The notes beneath the pieces were generated by a model. That model was not told the origin of the DNA. It made no database searches and saw only the letters and a list, made by a program, of their open reading frames with translations. Shown piece after piece: positions 1 through 8,999 of a DNA stretch of 64,000 bases (its first letter is position 1; each line of letters begins with the position of its first letter). The DNA is from Neobacillus mesonae. GTDB taxonomy: Bacteria > Bacillota > Bacilli > Bacillales > Cytobacillaceae. The stretch lies in the NCBI RefSeq assembly GCF_001636315.1, contig NZ_KV440949.1, positions 1,783,203 to 1,847,202 on the forward strand, written 5' to 3'. A program made the translations under genes and the position numbers.

Positions 1-816
1 ATATTCTTGGATTGTTCCCTTAATTTTAATTTGAATCGTTACTTGGGAAGGATTTTGTTTTGAAATTTCAAATTTATGGATGGAGCGAATACTTCTGACA
101 GATGCTTTCTCGCCCTTTTCCTTTGAGACTGAAAAATTGCCGTTACTATACTTATCTACCAACAGTTTAAAAAAAAACATCTTTTCGGCTGGAATAATAT
201 CTACTGCTTTATCGCCTCTAAACAGGCTAATCCCGCTTATTTCGACCTGATCATCGCTTATTTGTTTCAGTTGAGGAAGGTAAATATCTTTTCCTTTTTG
301 ATAATAATCATATAATAACAAGTGGAGATTCGTTTTGGGTAAATCTCTACCTTTCACGTGAGAATCCAGAAGGTTGTATAAATAATCGCCACTTCCCTCT
401 GTTCCATAACGTCCTTGTAATATAGTTTGAGCCTTTCCTTCAGAGATGACAAAAAAGTTTCTGGCCCCTATGGAAACATCTCTTTGATACGGATCTAATA
501 GATCTTTAATCCCTCTCTTGCCAAGCTCCTCCCCAATGATTGTAACCCCCAAACCGCCAGTAACAAGCGGCTGTGAAGATTGTCTATTCGCATTTATTAA
601 AAGATCTCTTCTCAAAACAGCTTTAGAGGAATACGTTTGGTTACTGATGCTTTTATCAGATTTGTAATTTTGGGTAAGAAAAGTGCCGATTAGTTGTTTA
701 TCTTTTAAATAGTCAAATCCGACACCAGTGACGATATTAATATCATCAATGATTTTTTTTTCAATACATCCCGCCAGCAGAAACAGTGTGATTATAACAA
801 AAATTAACCTTTTCAT
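1..816 (-). CDS. gerAC: Ger(x)C family spore germination lipoprotein (partial)
   Basis: C subunit of a GerA-type nutrient germination receptor, a lipoprotein of the spore inner membrane. The visible 272 codons begin MKRLIFVIITLFLLAGC, a signal peptide with lipobox LAGC, so Cys17 should be lipidated. Residues about 20-45 (DDINIVTGVGFDYLKDKQL) are typical of the family N-terminal domain. The reading frame is open to base 1 with no stop, so the C-terminal third (family length about 370-400) lies outside the window. Its ATG overlaps the gerAB stop as ATGA, so it is the third cistron of a translationally coupled gerAA-gerAB-gerAC operon. Which germinant it senses cannot be read from sequence. Confidence 0.9.
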   Translation of the reverse strand, partial: MKRLIFVIITLFLLAGCIEKKIIDDINIVTGVGFDYLKDKQLIGTFLTQNYKSDKSISNQTYSSKAVLRRDLLINANRQSSQPLVTGGLGVTIIGEELGKRGIKDLLDPYQRDVSIGARNFFVISEGKAQTILQGRYGTEGSGDYLYNLLDSHVKGRDLPKTNLHLLLYDYYQKGKDIYLPQLKQISDDQVEISGISLFRGDKAVDIIPAEKMFFFKLLVDKYSNGNFSVSKEKGEKASVRSIRSIHKFEISKQNPSQVTIQIKIKGTIQEY

Positions 817-1904
817 TTTTGCTTCACCTTCTTTGTAATCTGGACCGCAAGGAATAATAGCGGAATGTACAGCACCGTGAAGGCAAATCCTATTTTCTCC
901 ACAAGAATGTTTAACCGTTCAATCCCTTCCCGTGTATGAATAAGATTGATGGCGGCCAAAAGGGCTATAACGAACAGGTACACCCCATTTTTCTGCCTGA
1001 TATTAAAAATTCTATTCACTAGCCTAGAGCCAATCCAGATTGACAAACACACATTGGGGAGGATAATTAAATTCCAGTTTGCAATCCCAATAAATTCAAA
1101 GCGGTCTACAAACGATAGCTTCAGAATTTTCCACATCGTTAATGTTGGCCACAATAACTTTTGCAGCTGTTCTTCCGAGAAATAGGCAAAAGTTAACACC
1201 GAAAAAACCCCGTATAAAAGAGTGGTAGTGAACAAGGAAAAGTGTGCCCATTTTTTTGATTCTTGTGGCTCCTTAATAAATGGGTAAAGGAACAGTACGA
1301 TTTCAAATCCTATAAAGGAAAGTGTCATGTGAAAGGAACTTTTTAATAGATCGTTTATGGAATGATCCCAAATAGGCAATAAACTTTCAAAGTTAGAAAA
1401 TGGTAAATTAAAACTAAATGTAAACAATAGGTAGGCAGGCAAGACGAGGCTGAAGAACGCAATTCCAACAACTGTTCTTAGTCCGCCAAATACAATATAC
1501 ATACAAAGCAGTAAATAACTAAAAGTGAACCAGAAAATGTTTATTTCAGGAAACACCCAAACCTGGATAATTTCAATGAAAGTTCGAAGAGTAGCCAAAC
1601 AATGCAAAAGGAAATAGCCAATAGAATGAAGTGATAATAGCTTCCCGAGAAAATTCCCCGCAACATACGTATGGGCTGCCACGATATCTCCGTTAACAGT
1701 TTCCGTAATTTTATAAATCATCCAAAGAATAATATGAAGGCAGGCACCTACAAAAAAAATAGAAATCCAGGCATCGTAGCCGGAATCTTTAGCAATTCTC
1801 CGCTGAAAGTCAAACGCACCAAGTCCGATTTGCATGGACATAATCGCATAAAAGATTAAGAAAGGGGAAATTTTCAGCCTGTCAGGAATGGTTTGCGCTT
1901 GCAT
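813..1904 (-). CDS. gerAB: GerAB-type spore germination permease
   Basis: B subunit of a germination receptor, an APC-superfamily-like integral membrane protein that binds the germinant. About ten hydrophobic segments run along the protein, starting with ISPFLIFYAIMSMQIGLG. I chose the ATG at 1904 (363 aa) because GAAGGTGAT lies 8 nt upstream. An upstream ATG at 1931 overlaps the gerAA stop as ATGA, has AAAGGAT in front and would add nine residues, so it is a real alternative. It is the middle gene of the gerAA-AB-AC operon, with overlaps at both ends. Confidence 0.93.
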   Translation of the reverse strand: MQAQTIPDRLKISPFLIFYAIMSMQIGLGAFDFQRRIAKDSGYDAWISIFFVGACLHIILWMIYKITETVNGDIVAAHTYVAGNFLGKLLSLHSIGYFLLHCLATLRTFIEIIQVWVFPEINIFWFTFSYLLLCMYIVFGGLRTVVGIAFFSLVLPAYLLFTFSFNLPFSNFESLLPIWDHSINDLLKSSFHMTLSFIGFEIVLFLYPFIKEPQESKKWAHFSLFTTTLLYGVFSVLTFAYFSEEQLQKLLWPTLTMWKILKLSFVDRFEFIGIANWNLIILPNVCLSIWIGSRLVNRIFNIRQKNGVYLFVIALLAAINLIHTREGIERLNILVEKIGFAFTVLYIPLLFLAVQITKKVKQK

Positions 1905-1927
1905 AATGGCATCACCTTCTCTTGTAT

Positions 1928-3418
1928 TCATTCCTCAATATCCTTTTTCATTTTTGCCTTTTTCTTACTAAAACGTATGGGATTTTCCGTTCTTAAAAAT
2001 TCTGGTCTTATTGCACTGTTTTTAAAAGGAACCCTGATCAGGGAATCCTTTAGGTCGATCACTCTTGGTGGATAAAAAGGCTCCAAAAACGGCCTGCCAA
2101 GAGAGGTAAGTCGGATTAAATGGGCCAATAAAATACAAAAACAAAATACGATACCAATCAATCCCCATAGGTGAGCAAAAAACAAAAAAGGGAAGCGAAG
2201 GACACGGATGGTATTGCCCATTTTATAGATCGGTGTCGTAAAGGAGGCAAGAGCTGCAAGTGCGATAAGAATGAGAAGCACATTACTTGTTAGACCTGCT
2301 TCAACCGATGCAGTCCCAATGACAATCCCTCCCACGATACCAATAGTCTGTCCTACTTTCGTCGGCAGCCTTGCCCCCGCTTCCCGTAACAATTCAATCG
2401 TCACTTCCAAAAATAACGCCTCTAGGACTGGCGGAAATGGAACAATCCTCCTTGATGATATTAATGTACCTAATAAATCATGTGGAATAATTTCATAGTG
2501 GTACGTAAGGACTGCCACATAAAGCGGGGTTACCAAGACGGAAAAAGAAACGGCAAACACCCGAAGCAATCTGAAAAATGAAGCAATAATCCAATTTAAA
2601 AAATAATCTTCGAAGGCACTGAAAAAATTAACAAAAGTAGTCGGCGTAATCAAAGCATGCGGTGAACCATCTACAATAATGGCGATCTTCCCCTCGGACA
2701 AAACCGCCGCGACTCTGTCTGGTCTTTCTGTATCGAGTAACTGAGGAAATGGTGAATTCGAGTTATCCGATATGATCTGTACGATATAAGAACTGTCCGT
2801 AATGGCATCATATTCAACATCTTTTAAACGCTGCCTGACAGTATTCACATTCTCCTGATTCGTAATACCCTCAATATGTAAGACAGCAATCTTTGTTTTA
2901 GAAAGACTTCCAATTGTAAATTCTTCCACAATTAATTCTTTTATTGGCAATCTGCTTCTGATTAAGTTTAAATTTGTCTCCATGGATTCTACGAAGGCTT
3001 CCTTTGGGCCGACAACAGAAATCTCTACCTCGGGTGGTGTTAAAGAACGAACAATTTCTTTTTTGGCTGCAATACAACCATACCGCTCTTCCTCTGTTTC
3101 AATTGTCAGCAGCACAAAGCCGTTGCATAAATTTTCTTCAATTTTGGAAGGAGTATCACAAATTTGAATATCTTCTAGTGGAATAACTTTCTTTAAATCA
3201 TCCATGGAATGAAAATCACTTCTTAATAAAGGAGAAAGGATTCCTTGCTGAACGATTTCCTCATCCACTAAAGTAGAGAAAAATGAAAGGCAAAATTGCA
3301 CATTTGTTTTTTGATTACAATAATAGCTACTTTTAAAATCTTTGGATTTAGCTAATGTTTGTATCCAATCTTTCTTTTCCATCCCCTCATCAACACTCTT
3401 CCTTTTTAACCATTTCAT
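1928..3418 (-). CDS. gerAA: GerAA-type spore germination protein
   Basis: A subunit of a germination receptor. It has a hydrophilic N-terminal half (about residues 1-270) containing the family signatures around SPLLRSDFHSMDDLKK and DGSPHALITPTTFVNFFSAFEDYF, then four to five membrane helices (about 285-440) and a basic tail. At 496 aa it is normal for the family. The start has GGTGAT 6 nt upstream. It is the first gene of a three-gene receptor operon that should be expressed in the forespore. I could not find a convincing sigma-G promoter in the 184 nt upstream. Confidence 0.93.
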   Translation of the reverse strand: MKWLKRKSVDEGMEKKDWIQTLAKSKDFKSSYYCNQKTNVQFCLSFFSTLVDEEIVQQGILSPLLRSDFHSMDDLKKVIPLEDIQICDTPSKIEENLCNGFVLLTIETEEERYGCIAAKKEIVRSLTPPEVEISVVGPKEAFVESMETNLNLIRSRLPIKELIVEEFTIGSLSKTKIAVLHIEGITNQENVNTVRQRLKDVEYDAITDSSYIVQIISDNSNSPFPQLLDTERPDRVAAVLSEGKIAIIVDGSPHALITPTTFVNFFSAFEDYFLNWIIASFFRLLRVFAVSFSVLVTPLYVAVLTYHYEIIPHDLLGTLISSRRIVPFPPVLEALFLEVTIELLREAGARLPTKVGQTIGIVGGIVIGTASVEAGLTSNVLLILIALAALASFTTPIYKMGNTIRVLRFPFLFFAHLWGLIGIVFCFCILLAHLIRLTSLGRPFLEPFYPPRVIDLKDSLIRVPFKNSAIRPEFLRTENPIRFSKKKAKMKKDIEE

Positions 3419-3602
3419 CCTATCATCACCATCATTTCACGATATGTAAATTATTCCCCTACTAGGAGAAGTTATGAATCATAATGGTAAATGGCGGCAT
3501 TTGAATCAAGGAATTTGCTAACAAAAAAAGGAGCAATTCCCCCATGTTGAGAGATATACCCCTTCTGGTGTTTATACAAGTCCGCTCCCTGCGTCACATT
3601 TC

Positions 3603-4877
3603 TTAAACCCAAAACATGGATATCGCAGGGAAGAATGTAATAATTAACAAATCCACTACCATGACGATAATAAATGGAATGACAGATTTAATAATTTTAT
3701 CATAAGAAACATCTGCTATACCTTTTACCACAAATAAGTCTAACCCTACCGGCGGAGTAATAAGTCCTATGGACAGGTTAACTACCATTATCAGACCGAA
3801 GAAGATTGGATCTATTCCGGCGGCAATGGCAATCGGTAATAATAATGGTGTTAAGATGGTAATAGCGGCCGAAGCATTTAAGAAACAGCCTGCAATAAAA
3901 AATATAACGGTGAACATTAAAAGTACTAAGTAGCGATTATCAGAGAATCCTGATACAAGCTGTACCAATTGATGCGGGATTTGCTCCGCTGTCAGCAGCC
4001 ATCCAAACAGGTTAGCAGCTGCAATAATAAACACAACCATAGCTGTCATTTTGCCTGCCTTAATGAATGCTTCAGGCACATCCTTCCACTGCATATCTTT
4101 GTAGACAAACTTATTAATAATAAAAGCATAGGCAGCAGCTGCAGCTCCGGCTTCTGTTGGGGTGAATATACCTCCTCTGATCCCGAATATAATAAATAAA
4201 GGTAAAATTAAAGCCAATATACCTTCAAAAAATGTCTTTTTAAAAGTTGCGAACTCAAATTTCGTTGCTTCCTCGGAATAGTTATTCTTTTTGGTCAACC
4301 AATAGTTTAACAGCATAATCGATAAACCGATTAAAATCCCAGGAACGATACCTGCGGTAAATAAAGACCCAATTGAAACTCCTGCCGTTACCCCGTAAAC
4401 AATCATGGGAATCGATGGTGGTATAACAACAGCGATGGTTCCCGCACTTGCAACAGTTGCAGCAGCAAAACCTTTATCATAACCTTTTTGTTCCATCATT
4501 GGAATCATCATTTTACCTACAGCCGCTGTATCTGCTGCACCTGAACCAGAAATTCCTGCAAAAAACATACTTGTTAAGGTAGAAACCTGCGCTAACCCGG
4601 ATTTGACCCATCCAACAGATGCAAACGCAAAGGCTGCAATTCTTCGTCCCATACTGCCGGACATCATAAATTCACCCGTCAGCATAAAGAAAGGAATAGC
4701 TAGAAGTGGAAAAGAGTCTACAGAGGTAATTAGTCTTTGAGGTACTACTTCTAATGGAATATAATAAATGCTAGCTAAAAATCCCGAAATGGATGCTAAA
4801 ATTAGGGAAATTGCAATTGGGACGCCAATAAACATAAATAAAAACAAAACAACAAGGACAACTAAAGCAACCGTCAT
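3603..4877 (-). CDS. dctM: TRAP transporter large permease (DctM), candidate sulfolactate transporter
   Basis: Large 12-TM ion-coupled subunit of a tripartite TRAP transporter, 424 aa. It has the family pattern of hydrophobic helices with motifs such as FAGISGSGAADTAAVGKMMIPMM (about 110-130) and GIFTPTEAGAAAAAYAF. It starts at an ATG behind AAAGGAGG. It is the last gene of dctP-dctQ-dctM, 21 nt after dctQ. The solute cannot be read from this subunit. The neighbouring ComC/SuyAB/SlcC-like genes under the same operator suggest 3-sulfolactate, as for the described SlcHFG TRAP systems; that substrate is inferred. Confidence 0.92.
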   Translation of the reverse strand: MTVALVVLVVLFLFMFIGVPIAISLILASISGFLASIYYIPLEVVPQRLITSVDSFPLLAIPFFMLTGEFMMSGSMGRRIAAFAFASVGWVKSGLAQVSTLTSMFFAGISGSGAADTAAVGKMMIPMMEQKGYDKGFAAATVASAGTIAVVIPPSIPMIVYGVTAGVSIGSLFTAGIVPGILIGLSIMLLNYWLTKKNNYSEEATKFEFATFKKTFFEGILALILPLFIIFGIRGGIFTPTEAGAAAAAYAFIINKFVYKDMQWKDVPEAFIKAGKMTAMVVFIIAAANLFGWLLTAEQIPHQLVQLVSGFSDNRYLVLLMFTVIFFIAGCFLNASAAITILTPLLLPIAIAAGIDPIFFGLIMVVNLSIGLITPPVGLDLFVVKGIADVSYDKIIKSVIPFIIVMVVDLLIITFFPAISMFWV

Positions 4878-4898
4878 TCAAACCCCTCCTTTAATAAA

Positions 4899-5465
4899 TT
4901 AAATCGGCATCTCTTCTATTGTTTCGATTGGTGCAGAATTCTTTTGGTTTTTTATTTCCAGCAAGCCAAGTATATTTACAACAGCATGAATGAGACAAAT
5001 AATGGAGCAGATAAGAACTGCACAATAAATTAGCGTCATATTTAGTCCCATTGATGGAGATATTTGCTGGCTTGTAAATTTCAAGATTCTCCAGCCAAAG
5101 ACAATTAGAAACAAAAATACCGCAGAATTAACAGCTTCTATGACGACTAATAGTTTGCCTTTAAATTTTTCAGGCAGATAGTGATGTAAAATTTCCACCT
5201 GTGCATGTTCTTTACTTTTATAAACCAGTCCAATTCCCAGAAAAACGATCCATACAAATAAATAGCGAATAAGTTCTTCAATCCAGCTAAAATTAAAAAC
5301 AGAGAAATCAATCATTGGAAGCATATTCCGCATAAAAGAACTTTGCAATACAAAACGGGAAAACACCGAGTATACAGCAGCTACAAAGGCAATCACGAAA
5401 AGTACAATCAGTAGAAATCGACTGGCTTTATTTATTTTTTGGCTTAACACTGTTAGAAATTTCAT
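4899..5465 (-). CDS. dctQ: TRAP transporter small permease (DctQ)
   Basis: Four-helix small membrane subunit of the TRAP transporter, 188 aa. Helices lie near residues 14-38, 60-82, 100-124 and 140-165. The family signature region WIEELIRYLFVWIVFLGIGLVYKSKEHAQVE (shown in part: FVWIVFLGIGLVYKSKEH) is present. It lies between dctP (90 nt upstream) and dctM (21 nt downstream) on one transcript. It is expected to link the periplasmic-type binding lipoprotein to the DctM permease. Confidence 0.92.
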   Translation of the reverse strand: MKFLTVLSQKINKASRFLLIVLFVIAFVAAVYSVFSRFVLQSSFMRNMLPMIDFSVFNFSWIEELIRYLFVWIVFLGIGLVYKSKEHAQVEILHHYLPEKFKGKLLVVIEAVNSAVFLFLIVFGWRILKFTSQQISPSMGLNMTLIYCAVLICSIICLIHAVVNILGLLEIKNQKNSAPIETIEEMPI

Positions 5466-5554
5466 GATTATAAGGCACCTCCAAATAATTTTTTTAAAAC
5501 CGACTTTTTGGGGCTATATCTTTCCATCTATTGAAGCCGTTTGAACAAGCAGTT

Positions 5555-6562
5555 TTATGGCTGCTTTAGTTTTTCTATTTTTTCTAATAAATCCTTGCCG
5601 ATAGAATCTTGAAATTCTTTATATACTGGTTTTACCGCTTCTCTTAAGGAATCTAAATCAGGATGTTCCTCTATTTCGATATCCGATTTTCTTAAATTAT
5701 CAAGCAGGGTTTTCTCATCCTCTAAAGCTACTTTTCTTTCATATTGAATGGCTTCTTTTGAAGATTCTGTTATCACTTTTTGAAGGTCTTTAGGTAGTGT
5801 GTCAAATGTAGTCTTACTCATAATAAATACTGCGGCATCATAATTGTGGTAGGTTAATGTAAGGTATTTCTGCACTTCATGAAATTTGTTCAAGTAAATT
5901 TGCGCCAAAGGGTTTTCCTGCCCATCGACAACATGCTGCTCAAGCGCCGTATACAATTCACCAAACGGTACAGGTACCGGAGTAGAACCCAGTGCCTTGA
6001 CGAAGGAAATATAAGGAGGGGATTCCTGGACCCTAATCTTCAAACCAGCAGCATCTTTCGCCGTTTTGAATGTTCTCACATTGTTGGTCATATGTCTCCA
6101 GCCGTTTTCCATATAACCTAAATTCATTAACCCCCTATTCGGTAAGTTAGCTGAAATCTGCTGACCAATTTCGCCATCTAGCACTCTGAATGCTTGTTCA
6201 CGGCTTTCAAATAAATAAGGTAAATTCAATACATTGAATTGTGGGGCAAAATTGGTAACTGGTGCAACAGATCCAATATGAAAATGGATAGAGCCAATCT
6301 GGGCCCCTTCAATTTGGTCCCGGCCGTTCCCTAACTGACTACTTGGAAAAATATCAATTTGAATTCTTCCATTTGACTTTTTTTCAACCAATTCTTTAAA
6401 CTTTAATGCCCCTTTATGATAAGGATGGGTTTCCGTTTGCAGATGTCCCAGCCTTAACACATATTCAGCTTTTGACTTTTTACCTGCCGCCGTATTCGAG
6501 CAGCCGGCACTAATAAAGAGAACCGTTAACACCATTAGAATCAGTACAGACAATTTTTTCAT
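5555..6562 (-). CDS. dctP: TRAP transporter solute-binding lipoprotein (DctP)
   Basis: Extracytoplasmic substrate-binding subunit, 335 aa. The N-terminus MKKLSVLILMVLTVLFISAGC carries a lipobox (ISAGC), so it is membrane-anchored as expected in a Gram-positive. DctP family hallmarks are visible: LGHLQTETHPYHKGALKFKE near the start, and about residues 165-225 the ligand-binding segment with KIRVQESPPY, the carboxylate-binding Arg, and QEHVVDGQENPLAQ. It is the first gene of the dctPQM operon. Its promoter has a palindromic operator directly below the -10 box, shared with suyA, slcC and gntR. Confidence 0.93.
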   Translation of the reverse strand: MKKLSVLILMVLTVLFISAGCSNTAAGKKSKAEYVLRLGHLQTETHPYHKGALKFKELVEKKSNGRIQIDIFPSSQLGNGRDQIEGAQIGSIHFHIGSVAPVTNFAPQFNVLNLPYLFESREQAFRVLDGEIGQQISANLPNRGLMNLGYMENGWRHMTNNVRTFKTAKDAAGLKIRVQESPPYISFVKALGSTPVPVPFGELYTALEQHVVDGQENPLAQIYLNKFHEVQKYLTLTYHNYDAAVFIMSKTTFDTLPKDLQKVITESSKEAIQYERKVALEDEKTLLDNLRKSDIEIEEHPDLDSLREAVKPVYKEFQDSIGKDLLEKIEKLKQP

Positions 6563-6642
6563 CTTCTATCCTCCCTATTCATTTGTAAGCCTTTTCATCT
6601 TTTTAAAAAACATCCCGGAACCGATGATTAAATTCTGCTCTA

Positions 6643-6699
6643 TGGTTCAGTCACCCAACCAGTTCTCTTTAATTATATTTTAATTTTCTAAAAAATCAA
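6643..6699 (-). promoter_or_regulatory. dctP promoter with GntR-type operator
   Basis: On the minus strand TTGATT (6699-6694), a 16-nt spacer and TATAAT (6677-6672) form a near-consensus sigma-A promoter. Ten bases below it lies the operator, read on the plus strand as TGGTTCAGTCACCCAACCA (6643-6661), a near-palindrome TGGTT-N2-GTNAC-N2-AACCA. The position around +1 fits repression by blocking initiation. The same palindrome recurs at 6761, 10513 and 11595. Confidence 0.75.
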
Positions 6700-6721
6700 T
6701 ATATTTTAGATAAAAATTTAA

Positions 6722-6779
6722 TTGATTCATCACATTAAACATGATTTAATGAATTTATATTGGTTGGGCCACTATGCCA
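6722..6779 (+). promoter_or_regulatory. gntR promoter with GntR-type operator
   Basis: Plus-strand TTGATT (6722-6727), 17-nt spacer and TTTAAT (6745-6750), followed ten bases later by TGGTTGGGCCACTATGCCA (6761-6779). This is a diverged copy of the operator in the opposite orientation to the dctP copy. Operator centres of the divergent pair are about 118 bp apart. The layout implies autoregulation of gntR. The leader to the gntR start is long, about 245 nt. Confidence 0.65.
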
Positions 6780-7004
6780 ATTTTACCTGCTTTTGAACGG
6801 CTAAGAAACAAACGAATACTTTATATATTGCTCCTCTTATTCAACCTGAGATTTTTAAATGTCAAATATCTGTACTAATTCACACAATTTCTAAGTTTTC
6901 GTTACGGTAAAATGAACATAAAACTTTCAAGGTTTGCCCTTTTATTAACACCTTCGAAGTAAAGAATATCAGATTCGTAAATAAAAAGGAGGCTGGGGGT
7001 ATAA

Positions 7005-7712
7005 ATGCAAAGCAAGCAATTTAATCGAAAAGGAATTTCGGAACAAGTAGCAGACAGGATTAAAGAAAAAATTCAAGCGGGTGAATACGAAGTAGGTGAG
7101 CGAATCCCGGGAGAAAGGGATATGGGCATCGAACTTTCCGTAAGTCGGAATACGGTAAGGGAGGCTTATAAAATTCTTGAAGCATACGGATACCTCACCG
7201 TTAAACATGGAACAGGAGTATTTGTAGCTTCCCCAGAACATCAAATCCAAAAAATGACTGAAGCTTTTTTTGTTTCATCCAGTCATATTAAAGATTTCTT
7301 CTCTGTTCGAAAAATTCTCGAGGAATGGACGGTAAAATGGGCGATTGAAAACTCTGATGAAGGTCAGTTTATTGAATTGGAGCAGATTGTAGACGAAGCA
7401 AATGAAATTGTAAATGGTACGATTGATTACCAAAGGCTAGCCGAATTAGACCATAAATTTCATATGACACTAGCCAATAAATCCAATAATGTGGTCCTCG
7501 TTAATATTATGAACTATTTAATTGATTTATTATCTGAGTCACGTAATAAGTCGATACAAATTCCAGGCCGTGCCATACAATCTATCCAGGAACATACAAA
7601 GATTTTACAGGCCATCAAACAAAAAGATTCTCAACTAGCACAAAAATATATGATAGAACATATTGAAAGTGTGGAGCGTTCAATATCAGAAACAAGTCCA
7701 AAGGATTTATAA
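7005..7712 (+). CDS. GntR/FadR-subfamily transcriptional regulator
   Basis: DNA-binding regulator, 235 aa. It has an N-terminal winged helix (about residues 10-75, with GEYEVGERIPGERDMGIELSVSRNTVREAYK) and a C-terminal all-helical FCD domain (about 85-230) that binds an organic-acid ligand and usually a metal; the Asp/His positions DHKFHMTLA and EHTKILQAI are present. RBS AAAGGAGG lies 12 nt before the ATG. It is divergent from dctPQM and convergent with comC. The four shared palindromes nearby, one in its own promoter, make it the likely repressor of the sulfolactate genes, with the substrate or a product as inducer. That role is inferred. Confidence 0.88.
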   Translation: MQSKQFNRKGISEQVADRIKEKIQAGEYEVGERIPGERDMGIELSVSRNTVREAYKILEAYGYLTVKHGTGVFVASPEHQIQKMTEAFFVSSSHIKDFFSVRKILEEWTVKWAIENSDEGQFIELEQIVDEANEIVNGTIDYQRLAELDHKFHMTLANKSNNVVLVNIMNYLIDLLSESRNKSIQIPGRAIQSIQEHTKILQAIKQKDSQLAQKYMIEHIESVERSISETSPKDL

Positions 7713-7740
7713 TATTTGTTTGGCTTAAGAAAAATACAGA

Positions 7741-7770
7741 AAAAAAGGCTGTTCAAAAGACAGCCTTTTT
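7741..7770. terminator. Bidirectional terminator between gntR and comC
   Basis: AAAAAGGCTGT and ACAGCCTTTTT form a perfect 11-bp stem with a short loop and A/T runs on both sides, lying between the convergent gntR and comC genes. It should end both transcripts. Confidence 0.85.
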
Positions 7771-7780
7771 ACATGATTTA

Positions 7781-8848
7781 TTAAATTTTTTCAAAATATA
7801 GCGGTTCCGGGAACTTGACGCTTAAATCCTTCCCAATGTTCATTAGTTCTTCTTCAACACTAGCTGATAGGGAGATTCCTTCCAAAAGACGCAATTCTCT
7901 CTCTCTTTTCCGTCTTTCACCTGGATACCTTATTTCTCCTTTCCCGGGAGCCAGTGGTACTTCCTTCATCTCATGCAGAAGGTTCTCCATAGATTTAAAA
8001 AAGATCGACAAATCCATAAACTTATCAATATCCAACAGGATGAAAAAATGCCCTACATTGGCTGGTTCCGTTTCCTCGTCATCATAAAGATTATTCACAT
8101 GAGGACCAAAGGCAGCACCTGAGAGAATACCTGTGAGGATTTCTACTGCCAGTGCTAGCGCTGACCCCTTTGCACCTCCTAATGGAAGTACAGAACCTCT
8201 TAGGGCTGCTTCCGGGTCATTGGTCGGCTCACCATCTTCATTAATAGCCCAGCCATCCGGAATTTCTTCCCCCTGTTTAGCTGCTAAGATAATTTTTCCT
8301 CTAGCAACAATACTAGTGGATAAATCAATAATGACCGGCTGATCATTTCCTGTTGGAAACCCAAATGCAATGGGATTTGTTCCGAAAAAGGCACTTTTCC
8401 CTCCCCATGGAGCAATTCCTGGGGGAGAATTCGTAAAAGCCATACAGGCAAGGTTTTGCTCGCAAGCGAGCTGGCAAAAATAAGCAGCAGTCCCAAAGTG
8501 ATTGCTATTTTTGACTGCAATTGCTGTCATCCCATTTTGTTTTGCCATTTCCATTCCTTTCATAATTGCTCGATGGCTGACAACATGCCCCAGCCCGTTA
8601 TTTCCATCAACAAGTAACACAGAAGCAGTTTTCTGGACAATTTGAATGTCGGGATTTACATTAATCCGCCCGTCACGAAACCGTCTTACATAGATGGGGA
8701 GCCGGCTAATTCCATGGCTGGCAACCCCCTCTAAATTGGCTTTTACGATAGAATCAGCAGCAACTTTTGCATCCTCAGAATTCATTCCTGAACTGATAAG
8801 CAAATTTTCACAAAAGCACTTTAGATCAATTGCTCTAAAAGTTCTCAT
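7781..8848 (-). CDS. comC: Ldh2/MDH2-family dehydrogenase, probable (R)-sulfolactate dehydrogenase
   Basis: NAD(P)-dependent dehydrogenase of the Ldh2/YlbC malate-lactate family, 355 aa, normal length. Signatures include the N-terminal HGISRLPIYVRRFRDG (catalytic-region His, about residue 40), VKNSNHFGTAAYF (about 115-127) and FGTNPIAFGFPT (about 160), then GGAKGSALALAVEIL. Family members oxidise (R)-sulfolactate, malate, lactate or ureidoglycolate. Here the linkage to a SuyAB-like lyase and an SlcC-like dehydrogenase points to the ComC role: reversible sulfopyruvate/(R)-3-sulfolactate conversion that, with SlcC, inverts the stereocentre. The exact substrate is inferred. It lies 151 nt below suyB behind a hairpin and has no operator copy of its own. 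Confidence 0.8.
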   Translation of the reverse strand: MRTFRAIDLKCFCENLLISSGMNSEDAKVAADSIVKANLEGVASHGISRLPIYVRRFRDGRINVNPDIQIVQKTASVLLVDGNNGLGHVVSHRAIMKGMEMAKQNGMTAIAVKNSNHFGTAAYFCQLACEQNLACMAFTNSPPGIAPWGGKSAFFGTNPIAFGFPTGNDQPVIIDLSTSIVARGKIILAAKQGEEIPDGWAINEDGEPTNDPEAALRGSVLPLGGAKGSALALAVEILTGILSGAAFGPHVNNLYDDEETEPANVGHFFILLDIDKFMDLSIFFKSMENLLHEMKEVPLAPGKGEIRYPGERRKRERELRLLEGISLSASVEEELMNIGKDLSVKFPEPLYFEKI

Positions 8849-8921
8849 TGATTAACTCCTCAATAATTATTCTTTTTTCGTGCTATAAATGCCTTGGGGA
8901 AATCTATCAGTAAAAAGTGAA

Positions 8922-8949
8922 CTCCCCACACATCAAAATGTGTAGGGAG
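8922..8949 (-). terminator. Hairpin after suyB
   Basis: CTCCCCACACA and TGTGTAGGGAG form an 11-bp stem with one mismatch; TTCACTTTTTAC follows on the minus strand. It lies between suyB and comC. The T-run starts five bases after the stem, so it could attenuate rather than fully end transcription, leaving some read-through into comC. Confidence 0.6.
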
Positions 8950-8999
8950 AAATTGTAAGCGTTACAGTATCCTTTTCTACATTCCGTCAACTAGAAAAA

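Noticed and set aside
3440..3500. Sigma-G promoter for gerAA
   Set aside because: The best match (TTCATA with an AATAATT box at about 17 nt) fits the consensus too poorly to report as a feature.
6930..6938. GGGCAAACC on the minus strand as a second c-di-GMP aptamer
   Set aside because: The GNRA hairpin and GACGCAAAGC segment do not follow, so it is a chance match.
8954..8966. TGTAAGCGTTACA as a CcpA cre site upstream of comC
   Set aside because: It is one base short of the 14-bp cre consensus and lacks the CA end; a chance palindrome is as likely.
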